From Desulfobulbaceae bacterium (lineage in GTDB: Bacteria; Bacteroidota; Ignavibacteria; Kapaibacteriales; UBA2268), in NCBI GenBank assembly GCA_018335795.1, contig JAGXRP010000077.1, forward strand, positions 144,285 through 208,284: a stretch of DNA of 64,000 nucleotides, read 5' to 3'. Shown piece after piece: positions 1 to 7,119 of this stretch (position 1 is the first letter of the stretch; each line of letters opens with the position of its first letter). The position numbers were made by a program, and so were the translations under genes. Under the pieces are notes generated by a model. The model was not told the origin of the DNA. It worked only from the letters and a program-made list of their open reading frames with translations, and did not search any database.

Positions 1-2
1 CT

Positions 3-701
3 AAAGCAATGTTGCCCGTGAACTTTGACCCAGAACTTGTTTCCGATAAAATTATAGAAATGACTGATTTCACATCCGATGCAAGGTGGTTAATAGCAAT
101 TATTTCAGCGTTAACGATGCTTGTGGGCAATATTACAGCAGTAGTGCAAAAGAATGTTAAACGAATGTTGGCGTACTCTTCAGTAGCTCATGCGGGCTAT
201 TTATTGATGGGTATCGCTTCAAATTCTGTTAACGGTTGGAGTGGTATTGTTTTCTATTCTATGGCTTACATGTTTATGCAAATTGGAGCCTTTGTTGTTG
301 TAGGCATAATTGAGAAAAATGACGGGCGGATGGATTTGAAAGATTATACGGGATTGTCCAAAACAAACCCGATGCTTGCCGCTATTATGGGGATTTTCAT
401 GTTTTCATTAGCAGGAATACCTCCATTTGCAGGATTCCCCGGCAAATATATGCTTTTCATAGCGGCTATCGAATCAGGCTTTACTTGGCTAACAATTGTC
501 GCGGTCATTTCGACAATAATTTCAATTTATTTCTATATTGGACTGATTGTCTTTATGTATTTCAAAGATAGCGAAACACCATTGACTGAAAAATTCGGAT
601 TCAGCAAAGCTACTATCACATTAGTTATTTCTACAATATTCGTTATCTTACTGGGACTCTTCCCTACTTATCTTATAGACCTTGTGAAAGGACTTTTCTG
701 A
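3..701 (+). CDS. nuoN: NADH-quinone oxidoreductase subunit N, C-terminal part
   Basis: Proton-pumping membrane subunit of respiratory complex I. The reading frame is open to the left edge, so only about the last 233 residues of a protein that is usually near 480 residues are present; the first ATG in view is not the true start. At least five hydrophobic helices are visible. The segment with KRMLAYSSVAHAGYLLMG is the conserved antiporter-like helix containing the lysine and histidine of the Nuo L/M/N family, followed by the SLAGIPPFAGFPGKY loop typical of this family. A terminator follows 24 bases after the stop, which fits N as the last gene of a nuo operon. Assignment to N rather than L or M rests on the short C-terminal end and the terminal position. 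Confidence 0.93.
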   Translation, partial: KAMLPVNFDPELVSDKIIEMTDFTSDARWLIAIISALTMLVGNITAVVQKNVKRMLAYSSVAHAGYLLMGIASNSVNGWSGIVFYSMAYMFMQIGAFVVVGIIEKNDGRMDLKDYTGLSKTNPMLAAIMGIFMFSLAGIPPFAGFPGKYMLFIAAIESGFTWLTIVAVISTIISIYFYIGLIVFMYFKDSETPLTEKFGFSKATITLVISTIFVILLGLFPTYLIDLVKGLF

Positions 702-725
702 GACATGAGTTAATTATTTATTAGG

Positions 726-754
726 AAAGAGGCTTGAAACAGCCTCTTTTTTTT
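726..754 (+). terminator. Intrinsic terminator after nuoN
   Basis: A 9-bp perfect stem (AAAGAGGCT at 726-734, AGCCTCTTT at 741-749) with a six-base loop runs into eight T residues at 747-754. It lies 24 bases after the nuoN stop, with no other gene on this strand before pepE. Confidence 0.9.
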
Positions 755-780
755 GTGATTTAAGATAATATTCGATTATT

Positions 781-812
781 CTTGAAAAAATGAAAATAAA
801 AGCAGATATTTG
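781..812 (+). promoter_or_regulatory. Candidate Bacteroidota-type promoter for pepE
   Basis: TTG at 782-784, a 20-base spacer and GATATTTG at 805-812. This matches the Bacteroidota -33/-7 pattern except for the first base of the -7 element. The predicted start of transcription would be near 819, about 24 bases before the pepE ATG. It follows the nuoN terminator, where a new promoter is needed. Confidence 0.45.
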
Positions 813-842
813 TAAGATGAAATAACAATATATGGCAAAAAT

Positions 843-1550
843 ATGAAAAACTTACTTTTACTCAGCAATTCAACAACTCACGGATTTAGCTATCTGGAAC
901 ATGCATTGGATTCCATCAAAGATTTTTTTGGAGATGACCATAAATTAATTGCATTTATCCCTTATGCAGGAGTGACATTCAGTCATGACGATTACGAAGC
1001 TAAAGTTGCAAGTGTGTTCAATTCATTGGGCTATTCAATCAATTCCGTCCATAATGGAAATCCAAGGGCCATTATCGAACAATCGGATGCAATTGCTGTT
1101 GGTGGCGGCAATACTTTTCAATTATTGAAATCTGTTTACGAATATGAATTGATGAATTTGATTCGTACCAAAGTAGAAAATGGCACCCAATATATCGGAT
1201 GGAGTGCCGGGTCAAATTTAGCTTGCCCTACCATAAGAACAACAAATGATATGCCTATTGTCGAGCCGAGAAGTTTCCAAGCATTGGATTTGATTGAATA
1301 TCAAATCAATCCGCATTACTTAGATGCTCATCCTGAAGGCCATCACGGTGAAACCCGTGAGCAACGAATCGAAGAATATTTAGTATTGAATCAAGATAAA
1401 TATGTTATTGGATTGAGAGAAGGAAGTACCATTCATGTTAGTGGCGATAAGCATATACTTCTTGGTTCAAAGCAAGCTCGAATATTCAAATTTGCAAAAA
1501 AAGCATATGAAATTGAACCTGGAACAGATTTAAGTACAATTTTTATATGA
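843..1550 (+). CDS. pepE: Dipeptidase E (alpha-aspartyl dipeptidase, family S51)
   Basis: Cytoplasmic serine peptidase that splits dipeptides with an N-terminal aspartate. The 235 residues match the usual family length of about 230. The nucleophile elbow GWSAGSN places the serine at residue 121. Asp136 and His158 (in NPHY) align with the Ser120-Asp135-His157 residues known for the E. coli enzyme, shifted by one. The VGGGNTFQLL stretch at residues 86-95 is also a family signature. The gene is monocistronic or first of a short run of plus-strand genes, with a 73-base gap before the next one. Nothing is missing from the active site. Confidence 0.93.
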   Translation: MKNLLLLSNSTTHGFSYLEHALDSIKDFFGDDHKLIAFIPYAGVTFSHDDYEAKVASVFNSLGYSINSVHNGNPRAIIEQSDAIAVGGGNTFQLLKSVYEYELMNLIRTKVENGTQYIGWSAGSNLACPTIRTTNDMPIVEPRSFQALDLIEYQINPHYLDAHPEGHHGETREQRIEEYLVLNQDKYVIGLREGSTIHVSGDKHILLGSKQARIFKFAKKAYEIEPGTDLSTIFI

Positions 1551-1623
1551 TATTTTAGATTTTTTTGCTTTCTAACTCGTTAATAAATTTGATAATTGTT
1601 TAAAAATAATTTCGGAATGATTT

Positions 1624-2148
1624 ATGAAAAAATACATTTTACTTTTGTTCACAGTAACATTATTAATATCGTGCGAGGATACTTCAACACAGCATACAGC
1701 ACAATTAATGCAATTAGAAAATTTAATTAGGACTCCCGGTTATAGTTGGTTCGATATCGAATATAAAGCTTATGAGCCAAATCAGCAAATATTGGACGAA
1801 ATAAAAAACAATTTCGACCCACAAATTCACAAATTCCTTGTGTTTTTGAAACCGGCTTGTTCATGTCCGGGAACTCATAAATTATTTCCTGCATTTGTGA
1901 AAGGTTCTGATTTATCGGGCATTCCTGATGCTAATATCGAATATTATTCAATGCGCTCGAATAGAGATTCTTATCCTTATTCTGAACTATTTACTTTAAA
2001 GGAATTACCGGCATTCATTATCTTGAAAAATGGCAAACCCGTTTATTCAGTTACAGATACTATGCTGACTAAAACCACTATAGATTATGAACTTGACCCA
2101 AATTTTCCTGTTGAATTATTCATCGAAGACGCTTTAAAAAACTATTAA
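1624..2148 (+). CDS. Thioredoxin-fold-like lipoprotein with a CxC motif
   Basis: The N-terminus is a signal peptide ending in a lipobox (LLISC, Cys17), so the mature protein should be a lipid-anchored envelope protein. The remainder reads like a degenerate thioredoxin fold. A strand (FLVFLKP) leads to Cys79-Ser-Cys81-Pro, where thioredoxins have WCxxC, and a later ELPAFIILKNGKPVYS segment resembles the cis-proline and glycine turn of thioredoxins (Pro129). A CxC centre instead of CxxC is unusual and could mean altered redox behaviour or metal binding. The gene lies 12 bases upstream of the EVE-domain gene and is probably co-transcribed with it. The fold is inferred from motif order only. Confidence 0.6.
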   Translation: MKKYILLLFTVTLLISCEDTSTQHTAQLMQLENLIRTPGYSWFDIEYKAYEPNQQILDEIKNNFDPQIHKFLVFLKPACSCPGTHKLFPAFVKGSDLSGIPDANIEYYSMRSNRDSYPYSELFTLKELPAFIILKNGKPVYSVTDTMLTKTTIDYELDPNFPVELFIEDALKNY

Positions 2149-2160
2149 TCGGAATCAGAA

Positions 2161-2571
2161 ATGAATTATTGGTTAGTAAAAAGTGACCCTGAAACATATT
2201 CAGCTGATGACCTCAAGAGGGATACTAAGACGAATTGGGACGGGATTAGGAATTATCAGGCTCGAATTAATTTGAACTCTATGAAAAAAGACGACTTGGT
2301 TTTGGTTTACCATAGTCAATCTGATAAAGAAGTTAGGGCAATTGCAAAAGTTAGTAAACAGGCATTTAAAGACACTACTGCAGAAGATGACAGATGGGTA
2401 GCAGTCGAGTTGACATTCGTAAAAGAATTAGAAAATTATGTAACTTTGGCAATGATTAAGGCTGATAAAATACTGTCCGAAGTTCCTCTAATTAGACATA
2501 CTCGATTATCTGTGATGCCATTAAGTAAAGCAGAATATGAGCGGATTATTGAGTTGTCTCAGTCGAAGTGA
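2161..2571 (+). CDS. EVE domain-containing protein
   Basis: A 136-residue protein made of a single EVE domain, a relative of PUA/YTH folds that bind modified bases in nucleic acids. The N-terminal NYWLVKSDPETYSADDL and the WDGIRNYQARINLNSMKKDD segment are the conserved family features, and the length is normal for stand-alone bacterial members (thymocyte nuclear protein 1-like). No partner nuclease or methylase is adjacent, so its target cannot be predicted from context. Its last 26 bases overlap the end of the convergent heptosyltransferase gene, leaving no room for a terminator between them. Confidence 0.9.
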   Translation: MNYWLVKSDPETYSADDLKRDTKTNWDGIRNYQARINLNSMKKDDLVLVYHSQSDKEVRAIAKVSKQAFKDTTAEDDRWVAVELTFVKELENYVTLAMIKADKILSEVPLIRHTRLSVMPLSKAEYERIIELSQSK

Positions 2572-3598
2572 TACTCATCGCAGAGCTTGCTACTTCATCA
2601 GCTTTGATTAGATTCATACAAGCAAATGTCCCAATGGGACATTTTTTGTTTCCGTGAATTTCGCAGGGCTTACAGTCAAGTTCGATTCGCTCGATTACAC
2701 TGCTTTGCTCTGAACGCGGGTAAAATCCAAATAATGGAGATGTGGGCCCGAAAATGGCAACAATAGGGCAATTTACCAAACCTGCAAAGTGAATTGGGGC
2801 ACTATCATTTGATACGAGAAATTTTGATTTTGTCATCAGATAAATGGTCTGAGGAATTGTGAAAGTTCCACAAGTATTTATAGCACCACTTTGATGGGAT
2901 ATACTTTCGCAATAATCCTTGTCAGATTTTGAGCCGATTATCAGCACTTGAATATTTTGATTCATCAAAATTTCAGCTAAATTTGTAAAGCCGCTTTTAG
3001 TCCACTTTTTCGTTTCCCAAACCGAATTTGGAGCAATCAATGCAATTTGATTGGGCTTCTGCTCAATTAGGTTCAAAAATTGCTCAACATAATTAATGTC
3101 ATCATTAGAAAAATGAAGATTGACAACCGGATTATCAAATTCATCAATAATCTCTCCTTTGCCAATACAATTCAAAAAATTCAAGTTTCTTCTAATTTCA
3201 TGCTCATGAAGTTGATATTTGCATTTTTTGTCAAATAAAAATGACAGTGCAGCAGTGTCATATGAAATTGAAAAATCTGCTTTAGCAAGTTTGGCAATCA
3301 ATGATGAACGAAATGAACGATGCAATGAAATAAACAAATCAAATTCGAAATCTTTTAAAAATTTTCCAAAAGTGAAAGTTTCTTTGAATCCACTATGAGC
3401 GTTGCGTTTATCAAAAACTATTACTTCATCAATATACGAAACTATTTCGGCGATTGGACTTGCGACTTTGGTTGTTATAAATGTAAGTCGTGAATTGGGA
3501 TATATACTTTTCAATGCTTTGCATAATGGCATTGCAAGAGCAACATCGCCAAGGAAAGCGGTTTGCAATACAGCAATATTTTTGAATTGACTATTCAT
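2546..3598 (-). CDS. Glycosyltransferase family 9 (ADP-heptose:LPS heptosyltransferase type)
   Basis: Predicted to add heptose to the lipopolysaccharide core on the cytoplasmic face of the inner membrane. The 350 residues contain the N-terminal LQTAFLGDVALAMPL nucleotide-sugar loop. The C-terminal half has the family 9 signature SNDSAPIHFAGLVN followed by FGPTSP. A cysteine cluster near the end (CKPC, then KKCP and FAC) is also seen in WaaF/RfaF-like members. Its start overlaps the end of the acyltransferase gene by eight bases, so the two are probably translationally coupled and act on the same lipid. Whether it is heptosyltransferase I, II or another family 9 enzyme cannot be told from sequence alone. 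Confidence 0.87.
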   Translation of the reverse strand: MNSQFKNIAVLQTAFLGDVALAMPLCKALKSIYPNSRLTFITTKVASPIAEIVSYIDEVIVFDKRNAHSGFKETFTFGKFLKDFEFDLFISLHRSFRSSLIAKLAKADFSISYDTAALSFLFDKKCKYQLHEHEIRRNLNFLNCIGKGEIIDEFDNPVVNLHFSNDDINYVEQFLNLIEQKPNQIALIAPNSVWETKKWTKSGFTNLAEILMNQNIQVLIIGSKSDKDYCESISHQSGAINTCGTFTIPQTIYLMTKSKFLVSNDSAPIHFAGLVNCPIVAIFGPTSPLFGFYPRSEQSSVIERIELDCKPCEIHGNKKCPIGTFACMNLIKADEVASSAMSITSTETTQ

Positions 3599-4499
3599 TT
3601 CCGGAATTTGGCACTTTATGCTTCCATCTGTTGTGTTGCCATGCCCATAGATGCGGATATTTTCTTATCATATTCTCTAAAATCGCGACATGCCTTTTAG
3701 TGAGTTCGGCAATTCCTTTACTATCATTACTCAAATCATCATGCTTTAATTCGAGCAATTCTACATTGTAAGTAAAATCAGGATTTCTGACAGCAAAACC
3801 CATTATAATCGGCACATTAAAACGTAATGCTAAAGCCGCAGGAGCCTCGTATGTAACTGCTTTTCTACCCAAAAAATCAATAAAAATATCCTTACTTGCA
3901 TCTGCACTTTGGTCAACAAGCAATGCAACTGCTTCATTGTTTTTAATAGCCTTTATCATGCTCTTTGCAGCTTTGGACATCGGGACAACAGAATTACCAT
4001 ACATGGTTCGATACTCATTTAAATGAGCATCTATGTATTTATTTCGTTGTGGTTTAACTATGATTGTAATTGGAATTCCCGAGTAAGCCCCTGCTGTACA
4101 AGCCAACATTTCCCAATTACCGTAATGCCCCGATAACAAAATCATCCCATTGCCACGTGAGTGGATTTCTTGGAATAAACCTTCATTCTCATATTTCAAA
4201 TATTTCTTGAAGCCATCAATTCTGAGATGAGGAAATGCCAATAATTCTACCATTGTAATTCCGAGATTGTGATATGACCCAATAATAACTTCTTGAATCC
4301 TATTTTCTGTAAATTCCGGAAATGCGGCTTTGATATTATCATAAGTGATTTTTTTTCGGCGCTTAGAAATCATCAATATTCGACCAATGATTTGTCCAAA
4401 TTTACCCCTTGATTTTACATTCATAAATCTTGAAATAAACCCTAAGAACATCATAATAATCAAAGTGCAATAATCAATCATGATATTAAATATCTTCAT
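3591..4499 (-). CDS. Lysophospholipid/lipid A acyltransferase (LpxL/HtrB family)
   Basis: Transfers a secondary acyl chain to a lipid A precursor, or a related acyl transfer, at the inner membrane. The 302-residue protein has an N-terminal hydrophobic helix (about residues 8-24) and the catalytic HxxxxE motif as His125-YGNW-Glu130 inside LSGHYGNWEM. The following VKPQRN and VDQSA segments fit the family. The start codon overlaps the stop of the GWxTD gene in a TAATG junction, and its end overlaps the heptosyltransferase start. Together these three genes form a coupled envelope set. It could act on a lipid other than lipid A, since family 9 and LpxL-like genes are also found in glycolipid clusters. 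Confidence 0.87.
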   Translation of the reverse strand: MKIFNIMIDYCTLIIMMFLGFISRFMNVKSRGKFGQIIGRILMISKRRKKITYDNIKAAFPEFTENRIQEVIIGSYHNLGITMVELLAFPHLRIDGFKKYLKYENEGLFQEIHSRGNGMILLSGHYGNWEMLACTAGAYSGIPITIIVKPQRNKYIDAHLNEYRTMYGNSVVPMSKAAKSMIKAIKNNEAVALLVDQSADASKDIFIDFLGRKAVTYEAPAALALRFNVPIIMGFAVRNPDFTYNVELLELKHDDLSNDSKGIAELTKRHVAILENMIRKYPHLWAWQHNRWKHKVPNSGNE

Positions 4500-5932
4500 T
4501 ACCGGACAGGATTTGGAGTTGGGCTCGCGTCATCTACCTTTATATCTCGAGTTGAAGGAACGTAATCGTTATACCAGCTTTCATTATAGATTTCGCCCCT
4601 TGCAGTGGAATGTACTAATCTAAAATGCCCGTTACCTGCACGGTCAACAAAATAGAATTTAGCTCCGCCTTGAACACCTTCAAACAGCCATTCCTCATAG
4701 GAATTATAACCAAAATGACCGTCAATTTGTTCTCTACGAGATGGTATTCCGTATTTCAACATTACCTTTCCTCTGTCGGAACTCCAGCCATTTTTTACAT
4801 ACCCTGTATTAAAATATGTATTTGCATATTCTTCTCTTCTTCTGAACTCGATGAGAGTTTCGTTTACGTTGGTAGTTGTATCCGAATCACGAATGTACCA
4901 AAATCTAAATAAAAATCTTTGCTTAGCCTGCAAAGTAGAAAGAGATTCAAATTGTTCCTTTTCGCCGGATTCAGCAATAACAGACGCTTTTTTGAATTCT
5001 TCTTCCACTGCAAACTTGTCCAGAGTAGCAAATTCACTTTTTTGGAACATTTCATTTTCGGTGAAATATATTTTATGAACGGGTGCTTTAGAAGGATTAT
5101 TTATATAAAATTTCTTTTCAACTTGTAATGAATCTATTGGCGAATCAATTGGATAAGACATTACAATTTCAAGGTAATAAACACCTGAAGCAACAGTATC
5201 TATAGCTAAGTCGAATGGAATCATATTTACGCGTTTGTTGTCCTTAATTTCGGTATTATAACTTTTCATACCACGTTTGGCACCATCAAGAATTCGATAA
5301 CTGATATTGTAACCATTTGTTGCAAATTTATCAGCATTATACACTTGGAAAAATCCTTTGATAACATGATTTTCACCAACAAATTCCAAAGCGGAATTTG
5401 GGAAAACGTAGTAGTCCCCACGTAGAAACATTTTATCCCATTCATTTTTTGAGTTATTGGCATTTACTATATCATAAGCAAATACAGGCAAACTCAATTG
5501 AACATTGTTAGCATCAATTTTATTAACAATAAAAATAATTTCGGTTTCTATGTTTCTTTCATCATTATATACATCAAGTACTTTCAATTTAGCTTTATAC
5601 TGACCGGGTTGGATTGGAAATGATTTCCTTCCTAATAAATTCAAAATTTCTTCCTGATTGTCATAATTAACTTGTGAAGATACAATCCATTGTTCAGTCA
5701 AAATAGTTTGAGTAGAGCTATTGATTTCGATATCAAAAAATAATTGACCTGAGAAATATCCCAACTCTTTTTGGTCAATATATGTCAAAATATTATTATT
5801 AAAAGAATAAGTTAACTCCCAAGTATAATTACCGGAATTATCCATAAAAGATGAATGGTCAATCGCTACAAATAGCGGGTTAGAATAAGCCGCGTAAGAA
5901 AGAAAAATTAACAAAAGCACAATTTTTTTCAT
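4499..5932 (-). CDS. GWxTD domain-containing exported protein
   Basis: A GWxTD-domain protein, a family of unknown role common in Bacteroidota, Chlorobiota and relatives. The frame is open to 5974, but the ATG at 5932 is chosen because it gives a clean signal peptide (MKKIVLLLIFLSYAAYS) and has AGG seven bases upstream. The N-terminal two thirds look like beta-sandwich repeats. The C-terminal domain contains LLFRFWYIRD and then NGWSSDRGKVMLKYGIPSRRE, where the name-giving motif reads GWSSD instead of GWxTD. It is coupled to the acyltransferase gene by a TAATG overlap and lies downstream of the PorV terminator. No function is known; the context suggests outer-envelope work. Confidence 0.83.
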   Translation of the reverse strand: MKKIVLLLIFLSYAAYSNPLFVAIDHSSFMDNSGNYTWELTYSFNNNILTYIDQKELGYFSGQLFFDIEINSSTQTILTEQWIVSSQVNYDNQEEILNLLGRKSFPIQPGQYKAKLKVLDVYNDERNIETEIIFIVNKIDANNVQLSLPVFAYDIVNANNSKNEWDKMFLRGDYYVFPNSALEFVGENHVIKGFFQVYNADKFATNGYNISYRILDGAKRGMKSYNTEIKDNKRVNMIPFDLAIDTVASGVYYLEIVMSYPIDSPIDSLQVEKKFYINNPSKAPVHKIYFTENEMFQKSEFATLDKFAVEEEFKKASVIAESGEKEQFESLSTLQAKQRFLFRFWYIRDSDTTTNVNETLIEFRRREEYANTYFNTGYVKNGWSSDRGKVMLKYGIPSRREQIDGHFGYNSYEEWLFEGVQGGAKFYFVDRAGNGHFRLVHSTARGEIYNESWYNDYVPSTRDIKVDDASPTPNPVR

Positions 5933-5955
5933 TGTAATACCTGTAATTTTTTTAT

Positions 5956-5993
5956 AAAAATTGCCGTTAAGCATAATTTACTTAACGGCAATT
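5956..5993 (-). terminator. Terminator or attenuator after the PorV-like gene
   Basis: A perfect 13-bp stem (5959-5971 with 5981-5993) with a nine-base loop. On the minus strand it is followed by five T residues at 5960-5956. It sits between the PorV-like stop and the GWxTD start, only 24 bases before that start codon. It may end the receptor operon or pass only part of the transcripts on to the GWxTD, acyltransferase and heptosyltransferase genes. Confidence 0.82.
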
Positions 5994-6013
5994 GAATAAT
6001 AAACATACGCAGA

Positions 6014-7054
6014 TTAGGAACCAAAGTTCATGGAAACGCTTAATCTGTTTAGTAAACCTAAGTTAACCGTAGGTGTAATTGCATAATCAACTTGACCGCC
6101 AAATCCACCACCGAAATACTTCAAGCCAACACCGCCGGAGAAACCTAATTGGTCATGACCCATTACGTAACCTGCTCTGAAGGCAAGAAACTCATTCCAA
6201 ACGTATTCTGCTCCAACAGCAAATTGCTCGGGTACGTCAGTCAATGTATTAAAATCAGCAGCTAAACGCAAATGATTTTCACCTGATTTCAAAACATCAC
6301 CAGAAATTCCGGCACGGAAAATAATAGGTAAATTATATGGGTAAGCCAAATAAGTCGCATCTAAAGGAGTTGATTGCATGGCGTCATATAATTTTTTAGT
6401 AGTTCTCAAATCTTGCCCATCGTATGCTTGTTGAGTACCAAGATTATGGATAGAGAAGCCTAATTTGATTCCATAATATCCGAAATCGTACATAGTACCA
6501 ATGTCAAAAGCAACACCCGTACTTGATAAAGAAGAAAATGCGTTTTGAACGTATTTAGCTGTAAATCCAAATGCGAATTCGGTTGTCAAGTAACCGGATA
6601 AACTGACACCGAGAGCGATGTCATTAACCTGATAGTTTGAGCCTGTACCATCAGGACGAAACATAGTTGTTATAGGAATATCGCCGCTTGTGAATGATGT
6701 AACATGTGCAGCGAAAGTAAAGTCTTCTGATATAGGCATTGCTAATGCACCGAAATTATGAGAAAATCCGGCGAACCATTGTGAATAAGAGAAATCGGCA
6801 TTCATTGATTTCATACTTGCCAAACCGGCAGGATTCCAATGTATTGACGATAAATCGTTTGCCATAGACGAAAAAGCACCGCCCATTGCATTAGCTCTGG
6901 CACCGACACCAATTTTCAGGAATTGCCCACCTGCTGCACCAACCTTGGATGCTTCGCCTGCAGTTGTACCTTGGTTGATATCACCGACAGCATTAACTTT
7001 GGCAACAAAAACAGGCAACGATAATAATGCTAATATAATTATAATTTTTTTCAT
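6014..7054 (-). CDS. PorV/PorQ family outer-membrane protein
   Basis: An outer-membrane beta-barrel of the PorV/UPF0164 type; known PorV carries type IX secretion cargo from the translocon to the attachment machinery. The 346 residues start with a signal peptide (to about residue 22). The family N-terminal block follows: FLKIGVGARANAMGGAFSSMANDLSSIHWNPAGLA, a FadL-like alternation of glycine-rich strands. The C-terminus ends in strands with LSVSMNFGS. It follows the giant secreted protein by 65 bases, so it may be a dedicated shuttle for that cargo. The start has GGAG ten bases upstream. PorV versus other UPF0164 members cannot be decided by eye. Confidence 0.83.
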   Translation of the reverse strand: MKKIIIILALLSLPVFVAKVNAVGDINQGTTAGEASKVGAAGGQFLKIGVGARANAMGGAFSSMANDLSSIHWNPAGLASMKSMNADFSYSQWFAGFSHNFGALAMPISEDFTFAAHVTSFTSGDIPITTMFRPDGTGSNYQVNDIALGVSLSGYLTTEFAFGFTAKYVQNAFSSLSSTGVAFDIGTMYDFGYYGIKLGFSIHNLGTQQAYDGQDLRTTKKLYDAMQSTPLDATYLAYPYNLPIIFRAGISGDVLKSGENHLRLAADFNTLTDVPEQFAVGAEYVWNEFLAFRAGYVMGHDQLGFSGGVGLKYFGGGFGGQVDYAITPTVNLGLLNRLSVSMNFGS

Positions 7055-7083
7055 TGTTTTCTAACTCCATTTTTTCGTTAAAT

Positions 7084-7111
7084 ACTCCCGCTCTATAAAA
7101 AAAGCGGGAGT
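7084..7111 (-). promoter_or_regulatory. Intercistronic hairpin between giant secreted protein and PorV-like gene
   Basis: A perfect 9-bp GC-rich stem (ACTCCCGCT at 7084-7092, AGCGGGAGT at 7103-7111) with a ten-base loop. On the minus strand the T run is in the loop and not after the stem, which ends in ATTTAAC. It is therefore a weak terminator at best and more likely a processing or stability element that sets different mRNA levels for the two cistrons. Confidence 0.6.
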
Positions 7112-7119
7112 TATTAAAA

